From: Atherix ibis
Lineage: Eukaryota; Arthropoda; Insecta; Diptera; Athericidae
DNA length: 64,000 bases
Direction of reading: 5' to 3'
Assembly (NCBI GenBank): GCA_958298945.1
Contig: OY282610.1
Span: 46,321,667-46,385,666, forward strand
The position numbers were made by a program, and so were the translations under genes. Of the stretch, positions 36,492 to 47,450 are shown one piece after another; positions within the stretch are counted from its first letter, which is position 1, and the number at the start of each line of letters is the position of its first letter. The notes beneath the pieces were generated by a model. It saw nothing but the letters and a program-made list of their open reading frames with translations, had not been told where the DNA came from and searched no databases.

Positions 36492-37413
36492 TTTTATATC
36501 AAATGTACTATCAAGCGTTTAAACAAACCCAATACAATTTCAAAACAAACAAATAATGTCAAAAACACAACGTCCTCTTCAAATTTTGTTTTGCCATACC
36601 GGAGTGTAAAATGTTTAAAGCATCTATATTTAGCTTCACAGCATTTGATTAGCCTTGCAGAACTAAAAATAATTCTTTTTCTTGCAAAATCATTTTGTTC
36701 AGATTAAATGATGAAAAGAAGAAATTAATGTTATATTCTAAGTAAAAATATAAAAAAAAAATATTTTATTTATTAAATATAATCGTCGTATAATTTTTTT
36801 TGTATTTGATAGCCAAAAATACCATTTTCATTGGTATTTGTTGTTAGTTTTTGTCAATGGATTTTGTAGTAAATAGTATATATATTTCACAAATAATAAA
36901 TTATTATATACTCAAACTGTTTCATATTGGTACCGTAACTACATTGTCTACATAATATATTCTTTATTATAAATTGGGTTTGCATAACTAAAATATAAGC
37001 AGTAATATTCTATGGCATAAATTATAATTTATATTGTAACGAATATCTTTTAAATTTATCATATTAAATATAATATATTATTTCTTAAGTTTTGTCTGAA
37101 ATATAGTAATATTATTTGTAATTATATTCAATTGTTACTATAAAAAAAAAAATTAATATAAAGATAAAATATTATGATTTTGGTTATTGTTTTTATATTA
37201 GTGGCAACTCTAATAATGCGTCAAGTATACAACTTCATGAAAAACATTTAAACTAGTAACGATAGGTTTTGAATGTTAACTAAGTTTCTGTTGTTTGGGT
37301 TTGTTAAATGTGGATATATGTGAAAAAATAAACTTTAGAAGTGGTGGTTGCAGAAATTATTATTGATATAGAATTTGTTTTAATTAAAAAATTAATGATA
37401 GAGCAAAGGAATA
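36492..37413. promoter_or_regulatory. Shared upstream region of the Spc25-like gene and BubR1
   Basis: 922 bases separate the two start codons. The part next to the Spc25-like gene is moderately AT-rich; 36740-37200 is extremely AT-rich. No other gene is seen. Shared control of two mitotic genes is plausible but not shown. Confidence 0.35.
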
Positions 37414-40400
37414 ATGGAATTTGATTATTCGAAAGAAAACATACAGCCATTGGCTGGCGGAAGAGATGCAAAACGTTTGGAAGTAGCGGTACATGCTGAA
37501 TCTGATCGTAGTGTCCAAGAAGAACTTATGAAAGAACGAAGAGAATATGAAGACTTACTTAAAAATTATGACGGCGATGATCCATTAAGCCCCTGGTTTG
37601 ATTATTTTTGCTGGATTGAGCAAAGTTATCCAAGTGCTGGGAAAGAAAGTGGACTGGAAGAAGTGCTGGTTAAGTGTCTAAGAAAATTTGAGAATGACGA
37701 TCGCTACAAACAGGATTCACGTTTAGTCAAATTATTTATAAAATTTGTAAGTATAAAAAATTTTCTGCGGCCTTTATAAATTAAGTGTATTTTCGACCAA
37801 TCGATTTAAATTCGTATGTGTGCATTTATCAGATCGATACTATACCGGAGCCGCAAGAGCATTTTCTTGAATTATACAAACGCGGAATCGGAACAATGCT
37901 TGCGGATTTTTATATTTGCTGGGCATTTTACTATGATATGAGCGGAAATTTTAAAAGGGCTGAGGAAATATTCCGTAAAGGCTTACAAGTGAAAGCGCAA
38001 CCGTATGCGGAGCTTGAGCAAGCCCATAAGAATTTCGGTTTTACAATGTCCCAGCGTATATTGTATCAGGATGAAGAATCAAAACACAGTTCATTAAATG
38101 CGCTCTATGAACGCCGCCAGGCTCTAACTTCTCTTAGACGAAATAGAAAACATGTTAATAGTACTCGCATCGGGGCAGCTGTAAAAAGTGCTCTTCCCGG
38201 AAAAGTTGCGGTAAACATTTAAAAAAAATATATATATATATATATTTCTTTCTTTTTAATATTGAAAATTTTATTCTAACACACAAAAACGTTTTAAATA
38301 ATTGAAGGTTTCCACGCCAACTTACGATTCTGCGTCAAATCTAAGAGTGTCTGTTCACTCTGAGGAAAATGTTGATCCAAATGCAATTTTTATTATTTCA
38401 AATGAGACGGATTTTTCAAAATCTGTGGTTCAAAGCTTGATTGATGTATCTCGAAGGAAAGAAAATGTACGACAACCCGAATTGTGGTCTAAGGCAAAAA
38501 CTTCTAGTAAAAATAAAGCTGGCATTATTCCTTTAAATTCACGTAATTTAGGATTTTCTATCCATGAGGATGCAGAAAACTTAACACCAATCGGACTATA
38601 TGTGAAACTATCCCATGCACAATTACCTTCAAATCATTGTATTATGAATGATGCTCAACCAGAGTGGATTGTCCCATTAACAGTAGAAAGCGATGTGCAT
38701 CCTAACATAATTCCTTGCTATGACAAATTTAGCCTATACCCTAGCGATAATTCAGTATTTGCTCCTGAAGAGCGTAGGGCATATTTATACTGCAAAAGAT
38801 TATCTGTAAATGAGAATTTCACAAACAGATATGATAAAATTTGGACAAATAATGTTACAAGTGGAACTCGAATTTTTCCACAATTCATAAAAGCCAATGT
38901 TCCGCAGCCAGAATTTCTTACTAAAAAATTCGTTGATGAACCAGCAGTTGTAGAAGGTAAAGCTATATTTTCATTTAACATAAAAGAAATTTATCCAGAC
39001 TCCGGCAACGAGGAATACCAGCTAGAGGAAATTTGGTCGAAAAAAAAGCCACTTCACTACAAGGCTAAACCAGATACTACAATTTTAATCCCTTATTCTA
39101 TGGATGAGACTTATTGTGCTGGAGGCCAGTTTGAAACGCAAATACCTAAACGAATACCTAGCTCCTGTTCACAAGCAGAGTTCAGATCTACGTCAGCAGA
39201 ACTATTGAACGTGTCCATTCCACCAACTTTCTCAGAAAATACCTCTCAGAAATCTAGAAATCAGTTATCTAACTTACTTATTAATGACAATAAAAAGGAT
39301 AAAGAAGAATCTGGGCGGGTTGCATTAGATAATTTAGATTTGTTGAATTTTGAAAAGATTAGTTATGCAAAATCCACAAATGAGAATGATTCTTATTCAA
39401 CCAACACAAATGAACCAACAGCTCAAGCGAATATGCTTTCCGAAAATATTGTCGCAAAAACAGCGGAAAAAATAACGCACAAATATCCGTCGGAAAGAAA
39501 ATCGCAAGAACATGTTATTGGAAAAAAATTCGAAATATTCGAAGATAGTACGGATGGGAGAGATCAAGAGGCACCGAAGATTGTAAATACTGTCATGGCT
39601 AAAGATGCAGTTATTGATTACCAAGATGTAGGTGAATCAGTTAGTATGTTTGCTAATGAAACCTGTTCAACGCAAACATTTAACTTGTTCATAAAGGAAT
39701 CAGCAATCAGCACACCAAATCGTAAAAGTCAGCCGGCCAAGGAGCCAATAAATGTTATGAATATTAATGAACAAACCTCACCACTACTAGCATATTCGAA
39801 AGCTAATATATTCGATCATGATCCTGATGAGAAACAATACACAACTACAATTTTAACTCGGAAATTATCTACTATAATAGAAACAACCGAAACGTTTAAT
39901 TCAAGCTTAAGTTCTGGTTCGGGTACTACAGCTATCTTACCTAAAAAATCAACAGGTGCTATTCCCAAAGTACAAGATTTAAACGTTAGTAAGAAAAAGA
40001 GTTTAGTACTCGAACAAGCGCCGCAGGAATTTAGTAAAGTTTTCGATATGCCTTCAATGAAAATTTTTGAAGAGAAAACCGATTCTAAACTACCAATTAT
40101 AACAGAAGATCAAATTAAAGAGACAATCAAGGAATCGGTGGAAGTACAACATAATGAAAATGCTGGATGCAATATCTTATTATGGGAAGGATCGATAAAT
40201 GCACAATTTAAGCAATTACTGAAAGATACTTCTTATCATCGATGCGATATGGGAAGACAAATTAATTCTAGAGACATAAATATGTATCCAAGTTCCACGG
40301 AAATCAATAAATTTCAAAATTCTCCGGATATTTATAAATCCATACAACTGTCTCAGCTTAAGGATTTGACATTTGAAGATGTTGAGAATTTAAATTTAAG

Positions 40401-42045
40401 TAGTTGTCATGACATCCCTGCCGCTTTAAATATGTCAAACAAAGCGAATATTCTCCAAGGCGATAAGTTAGTCATTCAAGATGATAACTTCGATATCCAA
40501 GATGATAATTTCGATATTCAAGGTGATGATTTCGATATTCAAAGTGACAATGTAGCTGAGAAGCAGAATAATACTTTAGATGTATTGGGCAAAGATAAGA
40601 AAATGTCTTTAAATATAAATGATGCGGTTGACAATAACAACCCGAATTTGGAAGAGTCAAAAACTGAAGATACCGGCTACCTGGAAAAGTCTTACTACGA
40701 TGTTGATGATAAATTAACACTACTAAACCCTTTCAATAATGAACTAAGATATACTTTAATGTATAATAGTAAATTCTTTGAACAATTAGAAAATTATTCT
40801 GAATACAGCGGAATGAACAATTCAATTCGTCGTTTACGTAAAGGCGACATTATAGAATGTAAAGATGATGTTATAAATATTGTTAAAGATATCAGAGAAG
40901 GAGGCTTTGGTAAATTATTTAGGTATGATTTTGTATTTGATTATTCATAATCGAAAATTTTAAAATATTTTGTAATTGCAAATTTTAGTGGTAAAGGTAG
41001 GAATACAGGAAAAATGTATGCACTAAAATTAGAAAAGCCACCAAATTATTGGGAAACTTATATTTGCATGCAAATTCGATCAAGAATTACCAATAACGAT
41101 ATCGTAAGTGATTTTCCTTTTCAATAATATATAAAATTGATTATATTTATAAATGCAATGATCTGAATTTATATAAACGTATATATATTTATTTTGTATT
41201 TTAAACAATTACTGTTGCAGCTTAAAACGTTCATGACCCTTGACTATGCACTATACAATTTGTCATGCAGCATTCTAGTATCTGAACTTGGACAATACGG
41301 TACAGTTATTGATGCGTATAATAAAATTAGGCAAATGACAGCAAAAATCTTTGATGAGTACATAGTCATGCTAATAATCACTCAGATATTCCTAATAGTC
41401 GATCACTTGCATGCAATCAAGATAATACATGCTGATCTAAAATTGGATAATTTATTATTGATGTCACCGTATGTGATAATATGCGCATGTAATAAGTAAT
41501 TATTATAATAAGAATCAATTCATTTATAGGTTTACACAGAACTCACAAATACCATTTATTAAATTGATCGATATGGGAGAGGCTATCGATATGACGCTAT
41601 TTTCGGAAGATTTTAACTGTGCTTTCGCATGTGAACCTTTGAATGATCCAAAATGTGCTGAAATGATTGATAATCGTCCTTGGACATATCAAATTGATTT
41701 CTTTGGAATTGCTGATTGTATTCATTCTTTACTTTTTGGTAAATACATGAAAGTGACAAAAAATTCCAATAATAGATGGATGATTAGTGAGCACATACCA
41801 AGGTGTTTTTAAAATGACTACTTTTTTTCAATTTCTATAATCAATATATAATATTAATACATTTCTACAGATATTTGGACAAAAGTCTGTGGAATACAAT
41901 TTTTGATCAGTTTCTAAATATTCCGGATTGTAAAACATTTCCAAATCTACAAGTGCTACGATCATTACTGAAGGAGCGAATTGATGATAAAATTAAACAT
42001 GTTGTTGATAAAATAAAAACATATAATTCTATTTTAAAAACCTAA
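37414..42045 (+). CDS. BubR1: BubR1 spindle-checkpoint kinase, seven exons
   Basis: Mitotic checkpoint protein that inhibits APC/C-Cdc20 and works at kinetochores. Exons: 37414-37746, 37833-38210, 38308-40922, 40989-41103, 41221-41468, 41530-41802, 41871-42045; GT-AG, phases agree; 1378 residues (Drosophila about 1460). A KEN box sits at residues 7-9 (SKENIQPL) and a second at about 288-290 (RRKENVRQPELW), the hallmark of BubR1/Mad3 rather than Bub1. The Mad3/Bub1 TPR region follows (about 55-180; PWFDYFCWIEQSYPS, FYICWAFYYDMSGNFKRAEE). A long disordered middle contains a small repeat at about 40450-40555. The C-terminal kinase domain has glycine loop REGGFGKLF, lysine in YALKLEK (about K1122), HADLKLDN (about D1219), and DMG (about D1244) in place of DFG, as is usual in Bub kinases. 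PWTYQIDFFG matches the family. The catalytic triad is present. Confidence 0.93.
40450..40555 (+). repeat. 24-bp coding repeat in BubR1
   Basis: Within exon 3 the peptide DDNFDIQ is repeated in tandem with small changes (VIQDDNFDIQDDNFDIQ, then GDDFDIQ and SDN), from a 24-base unit starting GATAACTTCGATATCCAAGA. It is acidic and lies in the disordered linker; copy number may vary between individuals. Confidence 0.8.
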
Positions 42046-43641
42046 ATATTTGTACGATTTACTTAGTTTTTATTTATGTATATTAAATGATTAAAATAAA
42101 GAAAAATACATATTTAAATATATTTAAAAAAATATTCTGATTTATATTTCGATAAAAATGAACAGTAAGTGTTAATTTTACGATTTTTATTTAGTAATTA
42201 AAAAATCATTGCGATTAGCACATACAATGGTACTAATTACTAAGGTAGAAATTATTAAAATCCAAGTTGGCACTCATCTGAAATGCATAATTTTTCCAGC
42301 TTTTTGCTAGCAGTTTCAAGCGTTTAAAATATTAGAGAAAAAAACCTGTAACGACTCAAATTTAGTTTTTTTCTGTACAAACATTAAACAAACCAACATA
42401 AAACTAATTCTTATTTACTAAATAAATTGTTGGCTATAACATCAAATCATTTAATTTTTTAAAAATTAAGTCGATTCTATGTTTATGAAACCAATAATTC
42501 TTATCGGGTTTTTTAATCGTAGTCGTGTAATTAAATCATGGAAAAAAAAATTACAATGTTTTCCAATCATACAAATAGTTGCTGATCAAATGGTTACGCA
42601 ACTAACAGTATTACGTACTTTAAAAGTATTTTTTAATGGTTTGTTTTTGTGATAAATTGTTATTTTGTTTCACTTTTCATATTCAAATTTAGATACAATC
42701 ACAGTCAAGGTTAGATAAATTCATAAATTTTTGTTTATTCGTAAACATTTTTAGGATCATATTCTCCGACACGTTTGAAATCAATTTTGTTCGATTCGAT
42801 AATTAAAATAATTCTTCGGTAACTGAATGACTAACTATTTTTAATATTGATAATTTCCAATTATTTATTTTGATCATAATTATGTATATATATATATGAC
42901 TTTTTTCAGAACACAATCAGACAAATCAATCTTTACCTAACGTGGCCACAAAATATCGCCAGTCTTCTAATGTAAAATTGCCTAAACATTGAAAATAAAG
43001 AACTGGTCCTAAATGCAAACGTTTAATTGTGCAATCATTTAAAGTTCATTGCTAAAGATAAATTTTAAATGATTACACAATTGAACATTTGAATTGAGAT
43101 CTATAACGATGATTGCTTGCTTATCGGTTGTAAAAATAACTTTTCGGTTCGGTAATTTGATTTTATTTCGTGTGCTTGAAAAACGATGTAAATTTTGTTC
43201 AAGTTAAGCTTGAGTTTGTCTGTATTCATAAAAAAATTCTGATTATAATTTGATACTGCGCTTTTATGAAATTTACTTTCCATTAGTTCTTTAAATATGC
43301 ACAAAGCATAGTAAGAATTGTATTATCGTGTAAATACAAATTGATGGATCGACATCAATTGAAAAATAACATTCGCTATCCTAACGTTAATGCAGCAGCC
43401 GTCACAGACTTATCTTGAACTGATCTGCGTACATTACTATTCCCCCTCACGATCCAGTATATTATTATATCTGTACCGTATTAATAACAATCATCTTCAG
43501 GAGATTCATTCAACTGGTCAGGGAAAGCCGATCACAAATAAATTTTCGTATGATTTGGCTTCGTTCGTATTTGGGACTATGACCCCTTAAAAAAAATAAG
43601 AAAAATTATAAACGAATAAAATATTAGTAGAACAGAATCAA
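42046..43641. other. Intergenic between BubR1 and the phosphatase gene
   Basis: AT-rich; no gene recognised. A strong hairpin lies at 43011-43091. Open frames at 43101-43304 (-) and 43390-43590 (+) have no recognisable content. Confidence 0.55.
43011..43091. ncRNA. Hairpin of pre-miRNA size
   Basis: GTTTAATTGTGCAATCATTT (43021-43040) pairs with TTTTAAATGATTACACAATT (43063-43082) and beyond, with flanking AAATG/CATTT also complementary; about 28-30 pairs, few mismatches, loop about 18 bases, total about 80 nt. Size and shape fit a pre-miRNA on either strand. I do not recognise a known miRNA seed, and foldback repeats are an alternative. Confidence 0.35.
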
Positions 43642-44394
43642 TTAATTGTTGTAAACACTTAGTATAGCTTCAATTTGGTTACAAAGATCATTGCCGCTAG
43701 TCCATCTGATAAGTGTGGCCTGAATTCGAATAGCGTGGGTGGCGGTGAGTTTCGTAATTTTTTTATCGGCTGCAAATCCCTTCCTCAAGCAGCCGTAATC
43801 CTTATCGGAAAGTTTTATATTCGGGCAGATATCATTGGTCCCATCGCCAACGTAAAATATCTTCGCATACTCGATGCCATGATCGGCTTTGGCACGGGCT
43901 ACGTGCGCCTCTAACACTTTCGTCTTGCAAAGGTTTGGTTCGCTCAATTGACACTCGGTCTGATGATGGTAAGGTTCGATACATAGCTGTCCGGCGTCTG
44001 TGAACCATGCCGGATTTGTGTAAATGTTGTTGATAAGATCCCGTATGCCGTGCTTTTTCAACCACGTATCTATGAAAACACTATTGGAATCACTGATAAT
44101 AATCACGTCCATGTTGTAGTGGCGCATCAGTTCGATGCAACGTATCATCCCGTCCACCTCTGCAATGTTTGATATTCTCGAGAGTAGATGCTCTGGACGA
44201 ACTTGCCGTTCGTACAAATAGGCGAACACGGCACTCATATACTTGTTCCATCCTTGGGTTTGTAGGATTTCTATTAAATGCGTTGGGAACGCCTTCTGCT
44301 CGATCATGTCAATAGCTGTCTTGTCCGAATTCTCAGCAATTATTGTATTGTCAAAATCGAAAGCAATCAAGCATTTTACGCGACCCGATGCCAT
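43642..44394 (-). CDS. HAD-family phosphatase of the PHOSPHO1/PHOSPHO2 type
   Basis: Single-exon gene of 250 residues. The PHOSPHO family are cytosolic magnesium-dependent phosphatases; PHOSPHO2 prefers pyridoxal 5-phosphate and PHOSPHO1 phosphoethanolamine/phosphocholine. The nucleophile motif is AFDFDNTIIAENSD (D13 and D15; relatives have DFDETI). Motif II is IIISDSNS and the metal motif is FYVGDGTNDICP. CIELMRHYNMDVIIISDSN and GFAADKKITKL fit the family. Length matches the family (about 240-270), and the start MASGRVKCL places the first catalytic aspartate where expected. Substrate cannot be fixed from sequence. No lesion seen. It lies on the opposite strand to BubR1, tail to tail, with 1.6 kb between. 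Confidence 0.88.
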   Translation of the reverse strand: MASGRVKCLIAFDFDNTIIAENSDKTAIDMIEQKAFPTHLIEILQTQGWNKYMSAVFAYLYERQVRPEHLLSRISNIAEVDGMIRCIELMRHYNMDVIIISDSNSVFIDTWLKKHGIRDLINNIYTNPAWFTDAGQLCIEPYHHQTECQLSEPNLCKTKVLEAHVARAKADHGIEYAKIFYVGDGTNDICPNIKLSDKDYGCLRKGFAADKKITKLTATHAIRIQATLIRWTSGNDLCNQIEAILSVYNN

Positions 44395-45909
44395 TTTTAT
44401 TGTGCAACTAATCTGGTCTCAGACCTACAAACAAGACGTACTGTGTTACCAAACAAGAAATACAAACAGAAATTAAACTTACTAAAACGCACTAAATGTT
44501 TTTCACACAACACTTAGTAGAGGATTTTGTGGAAAATACTGAAGTACCACCACACCACCAACACATTAAGTTTTCGGTATCTAATAAAATGCCATCATTA
44601 TTTCGATAGTCGTCCGGTGGTCGGTCATGCCTGCGTGTCGTTTGAGGAAGGCCGGCAGGGGGGAGAAGGGTGGGTTCGTCTGTGTCTGTCAGTATACTTT
44701 TTTCTTATTAAAAGTTTTCGAAAATTCAATAAAAAATAAGTGTTTGTATATAATTTCCACAAAATAAAAATATCTTTTTCAACAATTTCACACCAAACAC
44801 TGTTCGAATCAAATAATTTGCACAGACTTTTATTAAAAAATGAATCTCTCTTCTTCTTCAATATTACTTATGTCGAACAGTATTTCTCATTGTCAAAAAC
44901 TTCACAAATCTCTCAAAGAAATTATATTTACCAATGTTGGTTTGAAACTTCGAATTATGGCCGCTTTTAGTTCCATCTACTGTGAACCATGTAAAACAAT
45001 TATTTTTGACAATAACCATTTGAAATTTGGTTTATAACATTGCTGTCTACCATCTAGTTTATAATTGTTAATTTTTTTAGCGAATGTTTTTCACCATTAA
45101 CGGACGCTTTTTTTTCACAAGAGATGGGATCATCGTTGTGTACGGCCATCTCTTGTAAAAAAGTTCAATTTTTTGCAAAAGGTTTGTGTCATGTCAATAA
45201 TATTAATCTCTCAACTGTTACGAACGTCATCTGTTTAAATTGTTCAGATTATTGAAGTTTTCAGATGGTTTGTGTATAATACCATGTAAGTTGAATGTTG
45301 TTCATGTGCATTGGAAAGTGGTCATTATTTTTTGGTTAATCTGAATTACTTATTGGAGTACGAGTATTTAATGAAATTTTTAAGAATATTTGATGGCTGT
45401 AAGGCCTGAACAATTATATATTATAAATATAAATTATTGCAATTAATTTTTTTCTCAAAGAAAAATAATAGTTAAAAAACATAAAATGAGGAAAAGAAAA
45501 TTCGTTAAAAAAAATGGTCATTTCTCAATAGAAAATTACGGTCACAAATTTGAAAAAAGCGAAGGAAACTTGGAAATTTGTTTTTAAATTGGAATTGTTT
45601 GCATGCAACAGTATACAGAGGGATGCGTACCAATACCAGTTAATTATAATACTCGTAAATCCAATACGATTCGAGAATTTATTGATTAATTTTTTCGATA
45701 ATAAGAATATTTAAAATGGTCAAAACCACAACATTTTTTTACCGAAATTCATTTATTATTCTTTTGTAAAATATCGCTTCTACCAATTATAAAAGTGTTC
45801 AAGTGGCTAGGCTTAGCCTGCAGAAGAGAAATTTTCTTTCATTTATTGTATTATCAAGTGAAATAGGATTTAAATAGATTTTTTTGATGTTGGTAGAAAA
45901 TTTGTAAAG
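44395..45909. other. Intergenic, includes the phosphatase promoter
   Basis: No gene recognised. A GC-richer patch at 44600-44690 (GGCAGGGGGGAGAAGG and nearby) may belong to the phosphatase promoter. A foldback lies at 45109-45163. Octamer TACGAGTA/TACTCGTA at 45359 and 45650. Confidence 0.5.
45109..45163. repeat. Hairpin with about 18-bp arms
   Basis: TTTTTTTTCACAAGAGATGG at 45108-45127 is mirrored by CCATCTCTTGTAAAAAAG at 45146-45163 around a loop of about 18 bases. No coding content. Possibly a small foldback repeat or a structured RNA element. Confidence 0.5.
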
Positions 45910-47258
45910 ATGGAAATCGATTTATTCTATCCGAAAAATTTTAATTTCGGATTTTTGGTGTTTGGCCATTGCCCGCAAATCGTTCATTATGGCTGCATAG
46001 ATGCTATGGTTTCTTATTCCATTTAGTTTTTACGTTTTTTTACATGTTGGCGATGATCTACACAATGTTGATCCTCACCGATCTAGCGGATTTCATCGAA
46101 ATTTACATTAACAGTAGTTGGATTTTTCATGAAAATTGTCAATTTGGTTTTGAAAAGAATCCAAATCGAAACTGGTTTAGCTGAGTTGAAGGCTATTGGA
46201 AGCCGAAGGAGATCTGAACGGGAGATTGAGATACTTACGGCCGGCATTGCTAGATCGAAAAATTTAGTTTTAGTTTTTTGGCTTTTGTATATGTTTGCTG
46301 GGATAACTGCATGTTTGGTACCGCTGCTGTCGCCTGATCCAGTTCTTCCGTTTCCGTCATGGTATCCTGTCGATTGGCGGTCCAATAGAGGTTACTATTG
46401 GATCTTCTACATATTTACCAGTGTGTAGCCATCAATATGGAGTGTATGGTAAACTCGTGCGCTGATTCTCTACCAGCCTGTATACTATCGGTTGCTGGAG
46501 CTCAACCTTCGTTCAAGAAAATTTTTGTAAAGAACAATAGAATCGCTTCAACTAGAACTGACGACAATGTAGACGTTTGGATGCAGTCCTTTCTCGAATG
46601 TGTTGATTTACACCAAAAGGTTATCAGGTGAGCTTGGAGATAATTTTTTGTAAGTGGAGTTTTTCAACATTTAGACAAATTCAACATTTTAGACTTTGTA
46701 AAAGACTACAAACGGTATTCTCATCAATATTGTTCCTTCAGGCTCTAATCGAGTTGTGGAATTTTATGCGCTTCAGCATTTCAATTGTCCTTGGTAGGCT
46801 TGACTAGTACTTTTTCGAAATAATTCTACCTGATGAAGGTGATAGTATGTTTCTCATGAATTATTGCAGATTTCTCTAGCACAATCGATAACACATTTTA
46901 TTCGAGTTCTCTCGTATATATTGGCTATGTTGGCGCAAATATTTCTACCCTATTTCATTGGAAATGAGGTGATCCTAAAGAGTGCGTCATTGCAGTTCAG
47001 TATCTACTCTTCGAATTGGTTTCAATTACCAATTGCCAGACGGAAGGTAATAATTTTCTTAATGGAACGATTCAAGTATCCGGTTATGGTGATAGTTGGC
47101 GGCATCTATAATTTAAGTTTAGAAACGTTTACTACGGTTGGGAATGCTTATGTTTAGCAGGCATTATTTTTCAAGCAATAATTTCTAATTCCTTACATTT
47201 TATAGATTATGAACACAACTTATTCCATGTACGCCTTGCTTCAACACATTCATGAATA
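45910..47258 (+). pseudogene. Odorant receptor (7tm_6) pseudogene
   Basis: Forward-strand pieces in order match an insect odorant receptor: start MEIDLFYPKNFNFGFLVFG at 45910; frame change to RSLWLHRCYGFLFHLVFTFF; another to LKRIQIETGLAELKAI and LPFPSWYPVDWRSNRGYYW (46340-46410), the typical extracellular-loop motif; then CVAINMECMVNSCADSLPAC, LFLQALIELWNFMRFSIS, and HFIRVLSYILAMLAQIFLPY with NEVILKSASLQFSIYSSNWF; then GGIYNLSLETFTTVGNAY and the last exon IMNTTYSMYALLQHIHE (stop 47256). At least three frame changes in the first kilobase break it; later splice junctions do not keep phase. A 7tm_6 relic, distinct from the gustatory cluster. Confidence 0.78.
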
Positions 47259-47450
47259 GTCAACTATATTCGCCTACAAAAATCATTAATTACGAACCGC
47301 CAATTGGCCATATTCGATTTTGAAGCGCCAACATTTCAATCTAGAACAATTTGTACACAAAGAACATTATTTACGAGTACATATCATAAAATTATAAAAA
47401 ATAGCTGAAAAAAAACATCTTAATTAAAATCGATACTGACATCGTTTATT

